64,000 nt of DNA, from contig CM073590.1 of NCBI GenBank assembly GCA_037074705.1, positions 97,120,447 through 97,184,446 on the forward strand, given 5' to 3'. Position 1 is the first letter of the stretch, and the number at the start of each line of letters is the position of its first letter. The translations under genes and the position numbers were made by a program. The notes beneath the pieces are model-generated. The model searched no databases and was not told the origin of the DNA. It was given only the letters and a program-made list of their open reading frames with translations. Below, piece by piece: positions 1-16,111 of this stretch. This DNA comes from Zhengitettix transpicula. Lineage: Eukaryota; Arthropoda; Insecta; Orthoptera; Tetrigidae.

Positions 1-150
1 GCCTGAGCATATGAATTCACATAAAGCGTAATCCTCCTATTTCTCCTTTTTTTTCCCTATCCTTCCTCACTATCCAAATTCGAATGTGACTTTGTCACCA
101 AATTAGTTCCAATTCCTTAATGGATTCTCCTTATATTGTATATATATATA
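1..150 (+). repeat. Dispersed repeat copy at window start
   Basis: The segment starting GCCTGAGCATATGAATTCAC and running through a CCTCCTATTTCTCC block and a CACTATCCAA block is found again, inverted, at about 17868-17995 and, as a partial copy, at about 63800-63905. The three copies share several blocks in the same order with small indels, so this is a dispersed repeat family. No coding capacity is visible. It is probably related to the fold-back family at 16.1-18.5 kb, because the copies at 17.9 and 63.8 kb are directly attached to that family's terminal sequence. Confidence 0.7.
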
Positions 151-1479
151 TTGCACTGTAATTTGACATAATAAAAGTTATTGATCAGAGAAATTTAAAA
201 ATGTTTAAATGAATTAAGAAAGATATTCAAGTGACACACAAATGAACCGGAAGTGCGGAGGTCATCAGAAATGAAAATTGAATGAAGCATTAAAGATATT
301 GAAATAATTAATCATATATAAAATTAGACGCTATAATATACTAGTTATCTGTAATACACAGAAACAAAATTGAGTAATGGAAGAAACAAAAGGGGGAAAG
401 ATTGAGATATTAGAATGCATACATCTACAGAAAAAGATTGATGTGAAAAAAAGAGATTTCAATTTGATATTAAAAATACAGCTTTAATTAAATATTATAT
501 ACTGATAAATTAATATAGGTAAGAGGGAAAAAATCCTAATTTTCTTAGTTTTGAAGCACAAAAAATTGTGGAGAAATGTTAGGAGGTTGTACCCCACTTC
601 TTCAGCAGTTAGTAGGAATGCTCTTTTCAGATGTAGACTTGATAGATTAGATTTAAATCTCGACCAAGGATTAACATTATGAAAATCTTTAACCAACTAA
701 TGGTAGGAATGTAAAAATTAAAATGAAGGAGAAAGAAAATAATTCAGAAGTATTGAACTACAGGCTATGTGTATTGTAAGGAATATTTAAAAGAGAGGTT
801 CAAAATGAAGTTGAGAATCATAAGTGGTTTAGAGGACTTTTAGAACATGTGATGTTCAAAGATATTTTATAAATTAACATTTTGACAGTGGTTAGTAATG
901 CATTTAAAAATAAATATTTTTGTGTTTGCAATATTAAAGACTAATTAATATGCCTACATTTTTTGTGATAATCCATGTTTCAGGAAAAAACAGATGACAG
1001 ACCATTTTAAATGAATAAATTAAGAAAAGTCTGTACACCCAAAAGAATTTGGCTGTAACAATATTTGAAATTATTGCAAGATATATTGTTCAAAGCATTG
1101 GATTTTGATATAACAACTGCTAATTTTCACACAGATATAATTGCACAAGTGCCAATAAATTGATTAACCATAAAGTTCCATTCCGATGGAAAGGAAGAGA
1201 TAGTATCTATGGACATCTTAAAACAGTAATATTATAGGACACTGGTAAACCAATAGTGAATGTATGGCCTGGAGAGCCAAAGATTTCTTCAGGGAGTTCT
1301 TTGTAATTTGTTGTGGGATGAAAACATTAAAGTGAAATTTTGCTTATTAGCAATTTATTATATATATAGTTGAAAGAATGTGATTTTTTGTAATTTTTCC
1401 AGAAATTTTGCATTTGTTATTTTGCCCAGTGCCCTGTGCATAGTAAAACTAGAAATTATTAGATAGAAGGTCCTGTTTT
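151..1479. other. AT-rich non-coding DNA, nothing recognised
   Basis: AT-rich sequence with short runs of A and T. Reading frames on both strands are short and low-complexity. I see no exon with splice signals, RNA gene or element terminus. Confidence 0.5.
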
Positions 1480-2540
1480 ACACAATGAAGTTCTTGAGGG
1501 TAAAGAGGTCTGATGAGAGATGGAGAAAAGGTAGGAAAGTTTGGGATAAAATACGGTGTTAAGAAGTGAATAGAAAAAGAAGTGGCAATTAGAGCATATG
1601 GAGATAAAAATAATGTAGATACATTGAACAATATAAATGTAAATGAGAAGACATACAGGAAAAGAGGAGAAAGATTAGAGATATAGTAGATATAAAGCAA
1701 ATGAGAGGATAGTACACAGGAAGTGAGGATATGAAAATAAGAGAAATATAATAAGTGAGGGGCCATGAGAAAGAGCAAGATATGAATGAAAGGAGATAGA
1801 GGGTGGGGAATTGTAAGCGATTATGAGAGCAAGATAAAAAGTTTAAATAGGGGAGAATGGAATTGATTGGGAGAAAGAAAAAATAAGCAAAGGAAATAGG
1901 ACAATAAGAATGAAGATGAGAGAGAGAGAACTGGATAGAAGGGCAAATGATGGTAAAGAAAAAATAGGTAATGAGATAGGTGGAAATAGAGAATAATAAA
2001 GAGGAAGTGGTATGTGAGAGTTAAAAAAGAGTGGGGAAGAGGGCTTGTTGGAATAAAAAAAAACAGAAGAGAGACAGGAATTAAAGGTGGTAAAAATAGA
2101 GAGGGGTATATGAGAATTACCAAAGGATTTGAGTGTATGTAAGGCAAGGAAAGAATATGAGTAGAAAAAATAATAAGAGATCTAATAAGAAAAATGAATG
2201 AACAAGGTCAGAGGTTGAAGTAGTAGTTGGAAGATAAATAGCATGAAGAAAAGAAAGTACGCTAGAAGAAGAGAAAGAAGGAGGTTAAACAAGTGAGGGA
2301 GAGACCGAAGGGAAATAGCTTAGTAACATAGAAAAGAACAAATGTGGGGACAGAAATAATATGATAGAGTAATAAAAATAAGAGATAGAGAAAGATGAGA
2401 AGCAGATGAGTAAACAATAAAAGGCATGGCGGTATAGATGAATAGACAATAAATGATGAGTGGCAGAGAGAACATAAGTATAAAAACATGAAATGAAGGA
2501 ATGTAGTGAGGTAATGAAATAGGGATGCAGGGGCAATAAG
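1480..2540. other. Purine-rich, strand-asymmetric tract of about 1 kb
   Basis: The plus strand is overwhelmingly A and G for about 1 kb (runs such as GGGAGAAAGAAAAAATAAG), so the minus strand reads as hydrophobic Leu/Ser/Phe/Tyr frames that are an artefact of composition. On the plus strand the frames would be Lys/Glu/Arg-rich and are broken by many TAG, TGA and TAA codons. It could be a decayed charged coiled-coil ORF or a purine-rich satellite-like tract; nothing identifies a gene. Confidence 0.55.
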
Positions 2541-2964
2541 AGGAAGATTTTAGACATCCTTTTTATAAAAATATTTAAATAATCTGGTAAATAAACCTCA
2601 ACTATTCTATAAATAAAAATGTTCCCCAACATACAACAATTTGAATTCATTTAACATATCCTCAATCTTACTATACTTATTTTCATTCAAGATAGCTCTT
2701 AATCTGCTCTTCAATATCACTTTGTAATTTATCAATAATATTTCTACTTCAACCAAACTACAAAGAATTAGAATAACATACTATTGACAAATACTGTTTT
2801 TTTTTTAGATTTAAGGGACAAAATATTTCTTAGCTTACATACTACTCCCATCTTTTATGCCAATTTTCAACAAGGTGCTTATTTATTAAATTTTAACTCG
2901 CAGAAAAAATAACACCTAGGTACTTAAAATTTTTAACACACAATATCACATCAGATATGAAAAA

Positions 2965-3440
2965 CCATGAGAGCTGTTCTCTCGCAGGCAGAACCTTTCT
3001 GGAGAGATGGAGAGGGCTACCTTTGGAAATACCTTTCCTTTCCTCTCTCTGTTGAACTAAGGTTCCCATAAGACGAGGCACCTCGGCCTGTTTAGGGAGG
3101 TGTATATTCTGGGGTCGCAGACCTTTGGCATACAGTAAGAGTTAGTTATCTGCTATTTCCATTGGAATAGTCGGCCAGCTGCCTCCTAAACTGGTTGGGG
3201 CACAGAGAAGGGAATGCTGTGTCCCCACAGCAAACCCCTCTCCCACAATTGGAAGAGGGTGGGAAATGTCTGACCTACCTGATGCAGGTTTTCTAGGGTT
3301 TTCCCTGCAACACTTTTAGGCAAATGCTGGGTAGGATCCTTAAACTACAGCCCAGGGGCACTAGTTAATCCTTTGCTACCTTCCTCTGCTATTAAAGGGG
3401 ATTTGCCACCATGTGGATTACCCTCATGTAGCCTGTTACT
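2965..3440 (+). repeat. Dispersed repeat inserted in the LINE (family A, copy 1)
   Basis: About 350-470 bp sharing blocks with 27905-28190 (same orientation) and 32748-32955 (inverted). Shared words include CGGCCAG.TGCCTCCT, ACCTACCTG.TGCAGGTTTT, TCTAGGGTTTTCC and ATGTGGATTA. It is GC-richer than its surroundings, has no ORF and interrupts the RT region of the LINE. It could be a SINE or the 3' tail of another LINE; I cannot tell which. Confidence 0.7.
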
Positions 3441-3740
3441 TTAAAAAATATACCACCTCTTTTCCTACAACTATATCACAGTTTTCAATTTTATTCCCTA
3501 TATACATTTGGTTTTCTTAGCATTGATACTTAAATTATTGACACACAGCCAGCTTATAATATTTACAAGCTCACAATTAATTTGATTTATAATGTCTTTA
3601 CCATTAGCAAAAAGATGAATTCAATAATTTACCAAATGAATAAAAGTGCCTTTAAGTACTTAAAACTTAACATCTTAAAGTTCACAGCATGCTTAATTAA
3701 TTTTAACATACTGTTTTCTACTCATTAAGTAATCTTTTAT

Positions 3741-4001
3741 CTAACTCAAAACTGTCCCTCTCACTATATACCTGATCAATTTATCAATTAACTTATCTCC
3801 ACCAACAGTCTCAAAAGCCCTTTTGAGGTCCAAGAATAAAGCCACCATATCATTTCCCTTATCCCTTTCCCGTGACTGTACTACAAGTTGTCTAAACCCT
3901 GACTGATAAACAGGCAGAATTTTATTTTTATTTACGTGTTTTATTAACTTATAATAAATTATTGACTCAAGAATTTTATCAATAATAGGTTCACTTGACA
4001 A
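3741..4001 (-). pseudogene. LINE reverse transcriptase remnant
   Basis: The 86-residue frame contains LPVYQSGFR, then VALFLDLKRAFETVGGDKL and LIRYIVRGTVLS. FLDLKRAFETV is the RT motif that carries the first catalytic Asp in jockey-like LINEs. The YADD box is not readable, and the downstream part is separated from the NFKYLGV segment by the inserted repeat at 2965-3440. Non-functional. Confidence 0.8.
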
Positions 4002-5038
4002 AAATCAGCCATAACTATACTATTTAGAACTTTAAGAATTGGTGTAAGAATACGGTTAGCAAGAGATTTATTTACAATTGATAACACCTCACAGCCTACC
4101 ACATCCCATATTTCAACAGTTAAGCATTTAGCTTCCCATCACTTCCAACATTTTTTAATTTTACTATAATTCCATCTATACAATTCTTGTTTATAGCAGG
4201 TAAGTCAACTAACATTTCATCATTACATTTTATATCTTGTATTGTTAAATAACTGCTAGTGTCAGCTATTGTCCTTATATTTACCACCTCATCTTCAAAA
4301 TCCATAGCCTTATTTTCAGTAGAATTTCTTACTATCAATAATAATTTCAATGTTGTTCACATTCTAACTGGGTCACCAGAACAGCGTCTACATAATACAT
4401 TGTTTTTCATTCTAATCATAACTAAAAAATTATTATGCTTCTTTTATTCTTCCCACGTCATATGAACCTAATCACGTTTACTTCCTTGTAATTGTTCCAT
4501 TAATCTAAACTTTTGATTCATTGTTTTTTTCCTTTCTAGAAACTGACTGTTTCATTAAACCATGAACTTGTTCTCAAATCTGCCTCTCTGGTGCTTTACA
4601 CTTATTAACCACTACATTAAACCACAGTATAAAATTATCATATTAATTTGTTATCCCTAACCCAGTAGCTTCTAATTCTACATCAGTACCTATTTTACCA
4701 CTTAGTGTTTGTATCCTTTTTTGACCATCCCCCACCATCAAAGCTGAGATCAAACATTTTTGGGTTATCCAGTACCTTGCAGAAAAACCATGTCTAATAA
4801 TGTTTTTAACTTATTTGTTAGGGTGGTAGCTTCATTGACACACTGCTGTAAACTCAATGACATAGTCGCTTTGTGTAATGTTCGTGCATAAAAATTATAT
4901 TATAAATTTAACCAATCCATATTAAAGTATCCAGTGATCATTAAATTGTCCCACTTTGCTAGTCTGCTTAATTCTTCTATCTAAAGTGAGTCATGAGCAG
5001 AACTTTTCTTCCACTCGGTGATCTGTATATACAACCAA

Positions 5039-5386
5039 CTATTCTACTTTTCTTTCCACAGCCAACACCCAAAATTCTTTATACTCCAACACAAAAGGAT
5101 ATAGTTTACTCAATAAGGAACAATGCTCAGAAATCCATACACCTCCAGTGTATTTAGTCAGAGTCACATCTGATACTATCTCCAAAAATGAATCTAAATA
5201 TTCACTTAAATCATGAGTTTCAGTCAAACACATGGTACTTAACTCTTTCTCCCTCAACATTTGCTTTATTTCATCTAGTTTGTTAACTGCACCATCCACA
5301 CTTATCAGAATTATACTGCTATGTTTGTGTTCCTCAGACTCTTGTCCCATTTTAGTTCTTTTCTTGAGTGATTGTTCTACGTCCAT
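5039..5386 (-). pseudogene. LINE endonuclease N-terminal remnant
   Basis: The 115-residue frame contains LDEIKQMLREKELSTMCLTETH followed by GGVWISE, matching the layout of APE-type LINE endonucleases (the conserved Glu in LTET followed by a Gly-rich strand). The frame stops before the catalytic Asp/His motifs are reached. It sits between the gag-like remnant and the RT remnant of the same element, supporting one original LINE. Confidence 0.65.
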
Positions 5387-5429
5387 TTAAAGTATGTTTA
5401 TAGCAATATTTCTAGCTGATATAAATTTT

Positions 5430-6100
5430 CCAATTATATTTTCTATTTGCTTCTATACAATTCCCACATCTTAATCTACAATCTTTTGTAAGATGTTCGC
5501 CTAGTCACATTTCTTCTTTTCTTTACATTGTGAAAATGCATAACAACTATACCATACATAGTCTATAACTCTCACTAGTTGCATCCCACATCAAATTCCC
5601 TCCATTCCATTAATTTATTGCAAGTTTTTAGATCCACTTCTATATCTTTATACCTTTCATTCTTCTCTTTTATAATTAGTTTCATATTAAACACCTCTTC
5701 ATATGCAGATTTTTTCTATTATATCTTCATCAATTTCCTTATTTTTATCCAACTCATTTTGCAACAATTTAATTTTAGGCTTATTTTGTTTCAATGACTA
5801 CTTGATCAGTGTCTCCAAGAATGTCAACAGCATTATTTTAACATTTACTTTGCTTTCTTCTATGTCACATACTATCAAAATAGACCCATTTGAAATTTTA
5901 TTCAGGTTTGAGAGCCCAATTTTTAGTTTTACCACATAAATCTTCTTTTTAATATCTTCCTTTGTCACTGCAACTTATTGATCCTCAATAGGTTTCACCA
6001 TTAACAGGATCTCTTTTTTTCCCTCTCAAAATATCATTTTTTTTATCATCTGCTTACCAAGTTATTTCCATATAGCTTTCAAACTCGTAGACCTTTTCAC
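5430..6100 (-). pseudogene. LINE ORF1 (gag-like) remnant
   Basis: Reading the minus strand near 6000-5830 gives the phrases VTKEDIKKKI and VKLKIGLSNLNKISNGS. These resemble the gag of jockey-like elements, in which a conserved KLKIG...L.KISNG core precedes the zinc knuckles. In-frame stops precede and follow it and no zinc knuckle is readable, so this is a decayed copy. It lies directly 5' of the endonuclease remnant, as expected for ORF1. Confidence 0.6.
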
Positions 6101-6560
6101 CGATCTTCTCATTTTCACACACACCATAATTAATTCTCCTAGCTCTTTTTTAATTTCACTAATAGAATTGTTAACAATCTTCACTATTAATCCACTTTCT
6201 GGACTCATTTCTCTACATTATTCACAGAACCCCTTTAATACTCAATATTGCTCTTTCATCTTCTGTAGTTATTCCAACACACATTAAATGAAATCTTAAT
6301 TGGCATAGACCCTAACATTCTAAACAATTTTTATAGTTTTTTGGTAAGCTTAATCTTGTACTTTCCACAGATTTCCTCTCTGACTATGTTCAAATTGTAT
6401 TTTAAGACACAAAGAAACACTGATGTAACTCCAGAGTCCAATTGAACCTCAATAAAAGCTTACCTCACACACAAAAAACAACATTAAAATACAGGTACCC
6501 AAAAAACACATCCACTCTCTCACCACCATTCCAAATTAAGAACAATCTCATCTTCAAAGA

Positions 6561-7876
6561 ATAGTTGATCCAAGTCTCATTGTAAACATTTACGAACACA
6601 ATAACTTGTAAATGCATCTACGGAAGATATTCTCATTACAACAATACATTTCCTTACAGTTTATTGATAATATTCAATTAAATGACAAGATTCTGTCAAT
6701 TTTGTTGAACTGTCGGCCATTTGCATAACATTTTAATAAATAAAATAAATTAATTCATAACTGTGTACAGGGTATAGTGAATTCTCAAATTTAGTTTCAT
6801 TAAAAAGGCTGTTCTCATTCATATCCCATTATGAAATCATAAAATTTGGAGAGTTGCCAGTTTAATCCAACCTGTATACCTTTCATCACTCCATTGGCAA
6901 CAGAACATCTAACATTCTTGAAAAAAAAAATTACTTTCTTGACGTCATAAAGGACACATTCTGCTAATGCACTAAACGTTCAGTTGAAATCATGGGATAT
7001 CTAAACCCCATGGTCCAAGCTCAGTTGGGATTTTATGGCACGTAACACAAATCCTCAGAGACCCTGACTGTGTGGGAACCCAGGATCCAGACACACTCTA
7101 CAAAGAATGTCAAACATTCAGAACGAGTCATACACCACAACAAGGTTAGTGAAGGAGATAACGAAATGATATACACACAATGCTGATATCACACCTGCCG
7201 ATTTGAAGTTGGTAGACAAGGTAATGGGTCAAATCTGCCAGATGCAGATCCTCTGTGTTCTGAAAGAAATTGTTGCTGGAGGTAGCAGAAAGACTTACCT
7301 GCAAATAAAACTGTACACTATTCACATCAGTTGTCCTATACAAACAAACCTCCCTACAGAACTAATCTGTAACAAACCAGTGTGTCCAATACATAAGACT
7401 ACCATGGCAAAATTTTGAAATTGAAGTACAGTACACCTTAAGTAAAAGATACAAAATAAATTTACTATAAATTCTCATGGATGCCACAGTATAATTTACT
7501 ATACTTTAACATTAGTTTTATTTATTGAAAAGGCCCTGTACCCAACACACCCTATCAAGTAAAAATGGACAAAACTTCCTTCTATTGGCACTCCGCATGG
7601 TCAATCTACCCATTTGCTCTGGCTCAAATATGACATTATGCAGACTACCATTACATATTTAATATAAATTCAATATTATGCCATTATGTAAATTACATGT
7701 AGAGTAGAATCTGCAAAAGGTAATGAATATAAATCTCAATTTCAATTTCCCCACCAACACACTCTTGCATATCATTGTGACAGACCAAGTAGCTTAACAA
7801 AAATTGACGTACAGGATAACAAAAAAAGGTTGATAGAAGTATATAAATATAAAATACCAAAATATCATGAATGAAA
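6561..7876. other. Intergenic DNA downstream of the left tubulin gene
   Basis: AT-rich sequence with no convincing ORF, splice-supported exon or element end. A short ACAGGGTATAG word near 6768 resembles the CAGGGTG start of several insect transposons but has no visible partner. Confidence 0.4.
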
Positions 7877-7882
7877 TTTATT
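7877..7882 (-). terminator. Poly(A) signal of the left alpha-tubulin gene
   Basis: TTTATT on the plus strand is AATAAA on the coding strand, about 163 nt after the TGA stop. It is the nearest canonical hexamer that I noticed, so cleavage probably occurs shortly beyond it. Confidence 0.45.
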
Positions 7883-8044
7883 TGAGGACAAAATAATTTT
7901 TTAAAACTAAATTCACATACCCTTGCCTAAGCAAGTAATATGTTAATAGCCATTATTTTACTAGCATTCTTGGGGTTCCTAAAAATTAGAAATATAAAGC
8001 ATTGTATAAATCAATATTTTAAAAAAATTGCAGGAATGCACAAT

Positions 8045-10494
<2,450 letters not shown>

Positions 10495-10582
10495 TATTAA
10501 CGAAATTGAGTAGTTTTCAGCGTTAAGAACAAATTAATTAGGATTCGGCAGGAGCGTCGAAGTACCCCCGAAGTCGAATACC

Positions 10583-10735
10583 AACTGATGATTTGTCGGT
10601 TGCTCAAGGCCTTTTATACAGCGTAGTTGAATGTTGCAAGCTTGATTTTCATTGGTCCGACTTCACAGTTACTGAAATGCCTTACTATTGGTGGATTCTG
10701 CCCTTCTTCGATGAATAACTTCTAAATTTGGCGGG
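10583..10735 (-). promoter_or_regulatory. Core promoter of the left alpha-tubulin gene
   Basis: On the minus strand a TATAAAA box (10612-10618) lies about 32 bp upstream of the A of a TCAGTT initiator (10583-10588), the consensus spacing for insect genes. Upstream are a CCAAT box (ATTGGT, 10651-10656), a second CCAAT near 10686, and an E2F-like TTTGGCGGG (10727-10735). The 5' UTR of about 90 nt ends at the ATG, which is followed directly by GTAAGT. Confidence 0.8.
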
Positions 10736-10740
10736 TGAAG

Positions 10741-11770
10741 TCATAGGAAGTGATTAATATGACGCAACGCTACTTCAAATCTTCCTACCTAAACGTAAAA
10801 CAATCCGCGGTGTTTTTATTGCAATTTATTTAGATTTGATAATCAGCTTTTAATATTTGCACTTTACACGTAGTAAATTTTGTTTGTTATGTCAGAAAAT
10901 TATGTTTCTTATCATTAACATGAAATAAACGACGTTTGTTCCCTTTTAGGAATCTTCAGGTTTAATAATTTTGTATATAAATCGTGCAAAACAATTTAGA
11001 GGCAAGGTTCTTTTGCATTATTTATATAAAATATTATTAAAACTTTAGAGTCCTAAAAGAGGACGAAACGTTTATTTAATTCTATGCTTTTTAATTAAAT
11101 TTGATTTTCTGCCATGAAGCCACGTGTGTGTTTATTTATATTGATTGACAGATATTTTCCATCATTGTTAATATAAAAACAAGAATTAAAACCCAATTAC
11201 CTAATTATGTACATAATTTAAATTGTACATACTGTTAACAATATGTAACCAACTGATCTCAGGATAAAAGTTTTGTAATAAATATAAAACTACAATGGAT
11301 TTATTTTTTGGTTACCTGAGGAGCGAATTTTCAACAGTGTAATAATACTTAATTTGTTCATCAAACGAACAAAAATTTACTGAACAAGTCAAGAGAACTT
11401 AAAATTTCAAATGAATGATTCATTTTCAGTTTATATTTGAAAATAAATAAAAATACTTTCTGCTAACTGCTCCTGGTGTAAACTTCTCTTCGCAGTAAAG
11501 GAATTTTTAACTTACTTCATGTCTTTTTATTTATAGGTGTAATCTATTTTACAATATTAAGCACATAAAATTAATTCCAATTTGGCATTTTTTATTCTTT
11601 GTTGTTAATTGAAATTAATTTAGAATTTTATTATTATTTAGGCTATACTCAATTTTTTATTCAAAAATTAAATATCATACAATTATTTTAATATAAATAA
11701 AGAACACGGCGGACCTTACTATGATTAACTTATCAATTTCCATTCCCTACGTTTCCTTTCATCACATGCA
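10741..11770. other. Spacer between the divergent tubulin promoters
   Basis: About 1 kb of AT-rich sequence without homology between the two arms. No ORF of note and no element end. Because the genes are head to head, shared regulatory sites could sit here; none is recognisable beyond the arm-borne CCAAT and E2F-like sites at its edges. Confidence 0.5.
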
Positions 11771-11775
11771 ATTTA

Positions 11776-11930
11776 CCCGCCAAATTTATACGTTATTCTT
11801 CAAAGAGGGGTTGAATCCACCAATAGAAATACAGTTCAGTAACTATGAACACAGACCAATCAAAATCTAGCTTGCAACCTGAAATGCCTTGAGCAGCCGT
11901 CAATAAATTCTTTAGTATTCGACTTCCGGA
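11776..11930 (+). promoter_or_regulatory. Promoter of the right tubulin gene, TATA and Inr missing
   Basis: Alignment to the left promoter shows that the E2F-like CCCGCCAAA (11776-11784) and both CCAAT boxes (near 11816 and 11855-11860) are retained. Between GCTTGCAAC (11870-11878) and CCTTGAGC the right copy has only 8 nt against 23 on the left; the TATAAAA box has gone and CTGAAATG stands in its place. The position of the TCAGTT initiator reads TTCTTTAG. The 5' UTR (ATTCGACTTC, GACGCTCCTGCCGAAT) is still alignable. It may be a TATA-less promoter, use another start site, or be weak. Confidence 0.7.
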
Positions 11931-12002
11931 GTACTTAGACGCTCCTGCCGAATTCAAATTAATTTCCTTCTTAACGGAGAAAAGTACTAAATTTCAGTAA
12001 TA

Positions 12003-14115
<2,113 letters not shown>

Positions 14116-14218
14116 ATTGTGCATTCCTGCATTTTTTTTAAATATTTTGCTTTACATGATTTTTTATGTCACTTATATGTCCCTAAATCTGTTATGAAAA
14201 CAGAGTACAATAACAATT

Positions 14219-14224
14219 ATTAAA
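14219..14224 (+). terminator. Possible poly(A) signal of the right tubulin gene
   Basis: ATTAAA, the commonest variant hexamer, lies about 104 nt after the TAA stop in AT-rich sequence. No canonical AATAAA is closer. Confidence 0.3.
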
Positions 14225-14259
14225 TTAATGCCTTGTCTGGAAGATTTTTCATTTTAATA

Positions 14260-16080
14260 TTGATTTTTTTATCGTATAAGTGGAGAACCTTATTACAATC
14301 ATTTGAGACAACATTTAAATTAGGCAGTAATAAAGGTGGCCGCATAAGGTGATATTCATTCAAATGTAAGTTTTGTAAATTTATATACTTTCTTATGAAG
14401 GCTGCACATTCTTAAATTCTTAGAGTTTTTATATATACACTGCGGTTGGCCCTTTGAAAGAAGGCAGTCTGCTGAATTTTTAAAGACCATTTTCCCATCA
14501 AACATCGTCATAGTCTACTTACGTTTTTAAGTAAGCAGCGTCTTTAATTATGTGTTGAAATTATTTTAATTACATAACACCGGATGCGACATTGCCAAAA
14601 TGATCTGTATAGAATGAGGGAGATGGTGGGTTAGTCAAAATTGATCCTGTTTGAGGGGAGAAATTTTTTCACAACCCTGAAATTAGTTGCTCCTTATTAG
14701 AATACAACTCTACACAACACTTTCACTATTTGCTAATCAAATGTTCAATATGAATTTACAACAGTAGTCTTCCCATATGCCTTATTCATAGTTTGAGTAG
14801 ATTGTGGGACTTTTCATTCAGAATGTCGGTAAAAGCATGCAGTTTTTTTTTTAACATTTCTACAAACTTGTTTATTTGATAGTGGGTGCATCAGTCTACT
14901 CGAGCTTTGTAGGTACTGGTCCTGATTGATTAATGGAATATACAACTTTTTAAAATTTTAGATGTATGAAATAGTTAATTTTAAGGTAAAAGATTTGCAG
15001 TCCTTTTAACAACGACCATCTTAAGAAAGTACTTCGTAACTGTTCATTCATATTAAAAAAAAATTTCTATGGCATCAAAGAGAATTTAAATTTCAAGCAC
15101 TTGTACGCCACTTTTTCAAAATTTTGCTATAGTAGTTAGCCACAGATATGGAAGTAGATTATGCTACAGATTGGCAGATTTGGAAAATATAAAAACAAAG
15201 TTTTGTTAATACAGGGTGGCTGATTTGAATCTTTCTGTGAAGTTTTATTCATGGTCAAATCAACTCTTTCCTTTCAGGATGTCATTTGGAGATTTCCAAT
15301 TTTTTGTGCATATACATAGTTCTGGATCCGATAGGTTTTCACTGTTTTACAACCTGGATCTAGCAGATTTGACCCATTAGCTAGACTACCTGTAATGTTA
15401 ACAGGCCAACATCAAATCTGCATTGTGTGTGTCTTATAATTTGGGAATATCCTGGGTTTTAACATGTCTTGTGGGGTTGTTACAACTGATACCTAAACTG
15501 CAATCTCCTGTGAGTGTGAATCTTAAATTCTAGGTTTTCCAAACCCCTGAACTAATGCCTCTGCTAGCATAGCTTCAGAGAAGACACAAGTTTCACCATA
15601 TGTGAATCAAGCAATCATTGGCAGAGACCTTCACAGCTCCTTATCTGACCATCCCTTAACACTTATGTATCCTCCTCTTGACTTCTCTACCCATTTCTGC
15701 TTCTTAATTTATTTGATGTTTCCAAACCTGTGAATCTCTTAAATTCTTTTGAATGCTCAACTCTTACCAACCTTGCACTTTGTCTTGCTATATCTTATGC
15801 CCTCTATACCACTACACTTCCTCATGCCATCTCTTATTGATAACTTACCTTTCCACTGTCTTTTACAGCGTACTTTATCAAATTGTTTCATCCTATTTCT
15901 ATATTCCTCTCTTCACAAATCTTACTTTTCACTCATCCTTCTTTTTATACCCAACACTATAATCTCCCTTTTCATATCTCAGAATATTTCTGTCCGGCAC
16001 ACATTTCTGACGTCTCCTGGCAAAGAGCCCTTGAAAATTTAAATATTCTCACTACTCAGCTTAATTGAACCAATTCTCTT
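14260..16080. other. Intergenic DNA, partly pyrimidine-rich
   Basis: No gene is supported. About 15590-16070 is strongly C/T-rich on the plus strand, giving hydrophobic Leu/Ser/Phe frames that look like composition artefacts. A lone ACAGGGTGGCTGATTTGAAT near 15213 resembles an element terminus but no partner is visible. Confidence 0.45.
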
Positions 16081-16111
16081 TCCTATCTAAATGTGTTTTT
16101 ATATATGTATT

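Larger units (their letters stand above)
2541..6560 (-). mobile_element. Degenerate jockey-like non-LTR retrotransposon
   Basis: Minus-strand fragments occur in the order expected of a jockey-type LINE: an ORF1 gag-like piece (about 6100-5430), the start of an APE-type endonuclease (5386-5039), a reverse-transcriptase core piece (4001-3741) and the post-RT segment containing NFKYLGVIF (near 2930). All are broken by stops and frameshifts and no intact ORF remains. A different repeat (about 2965-3440) interrupts the RT region. Ends are not defined; the AT-rich 3' side fades near 2.54 kb. Assignment to the jockey/CR1-like group is from motif order, not a search. Confidence 0.75.

Noticed and set aside
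1449..2650. Long hydrophobic minus-strand frames that look like membrane proteins
   Set aside because: They follow directly from the purine-rich plus strand; no start context, splice signals or conserved pattern.
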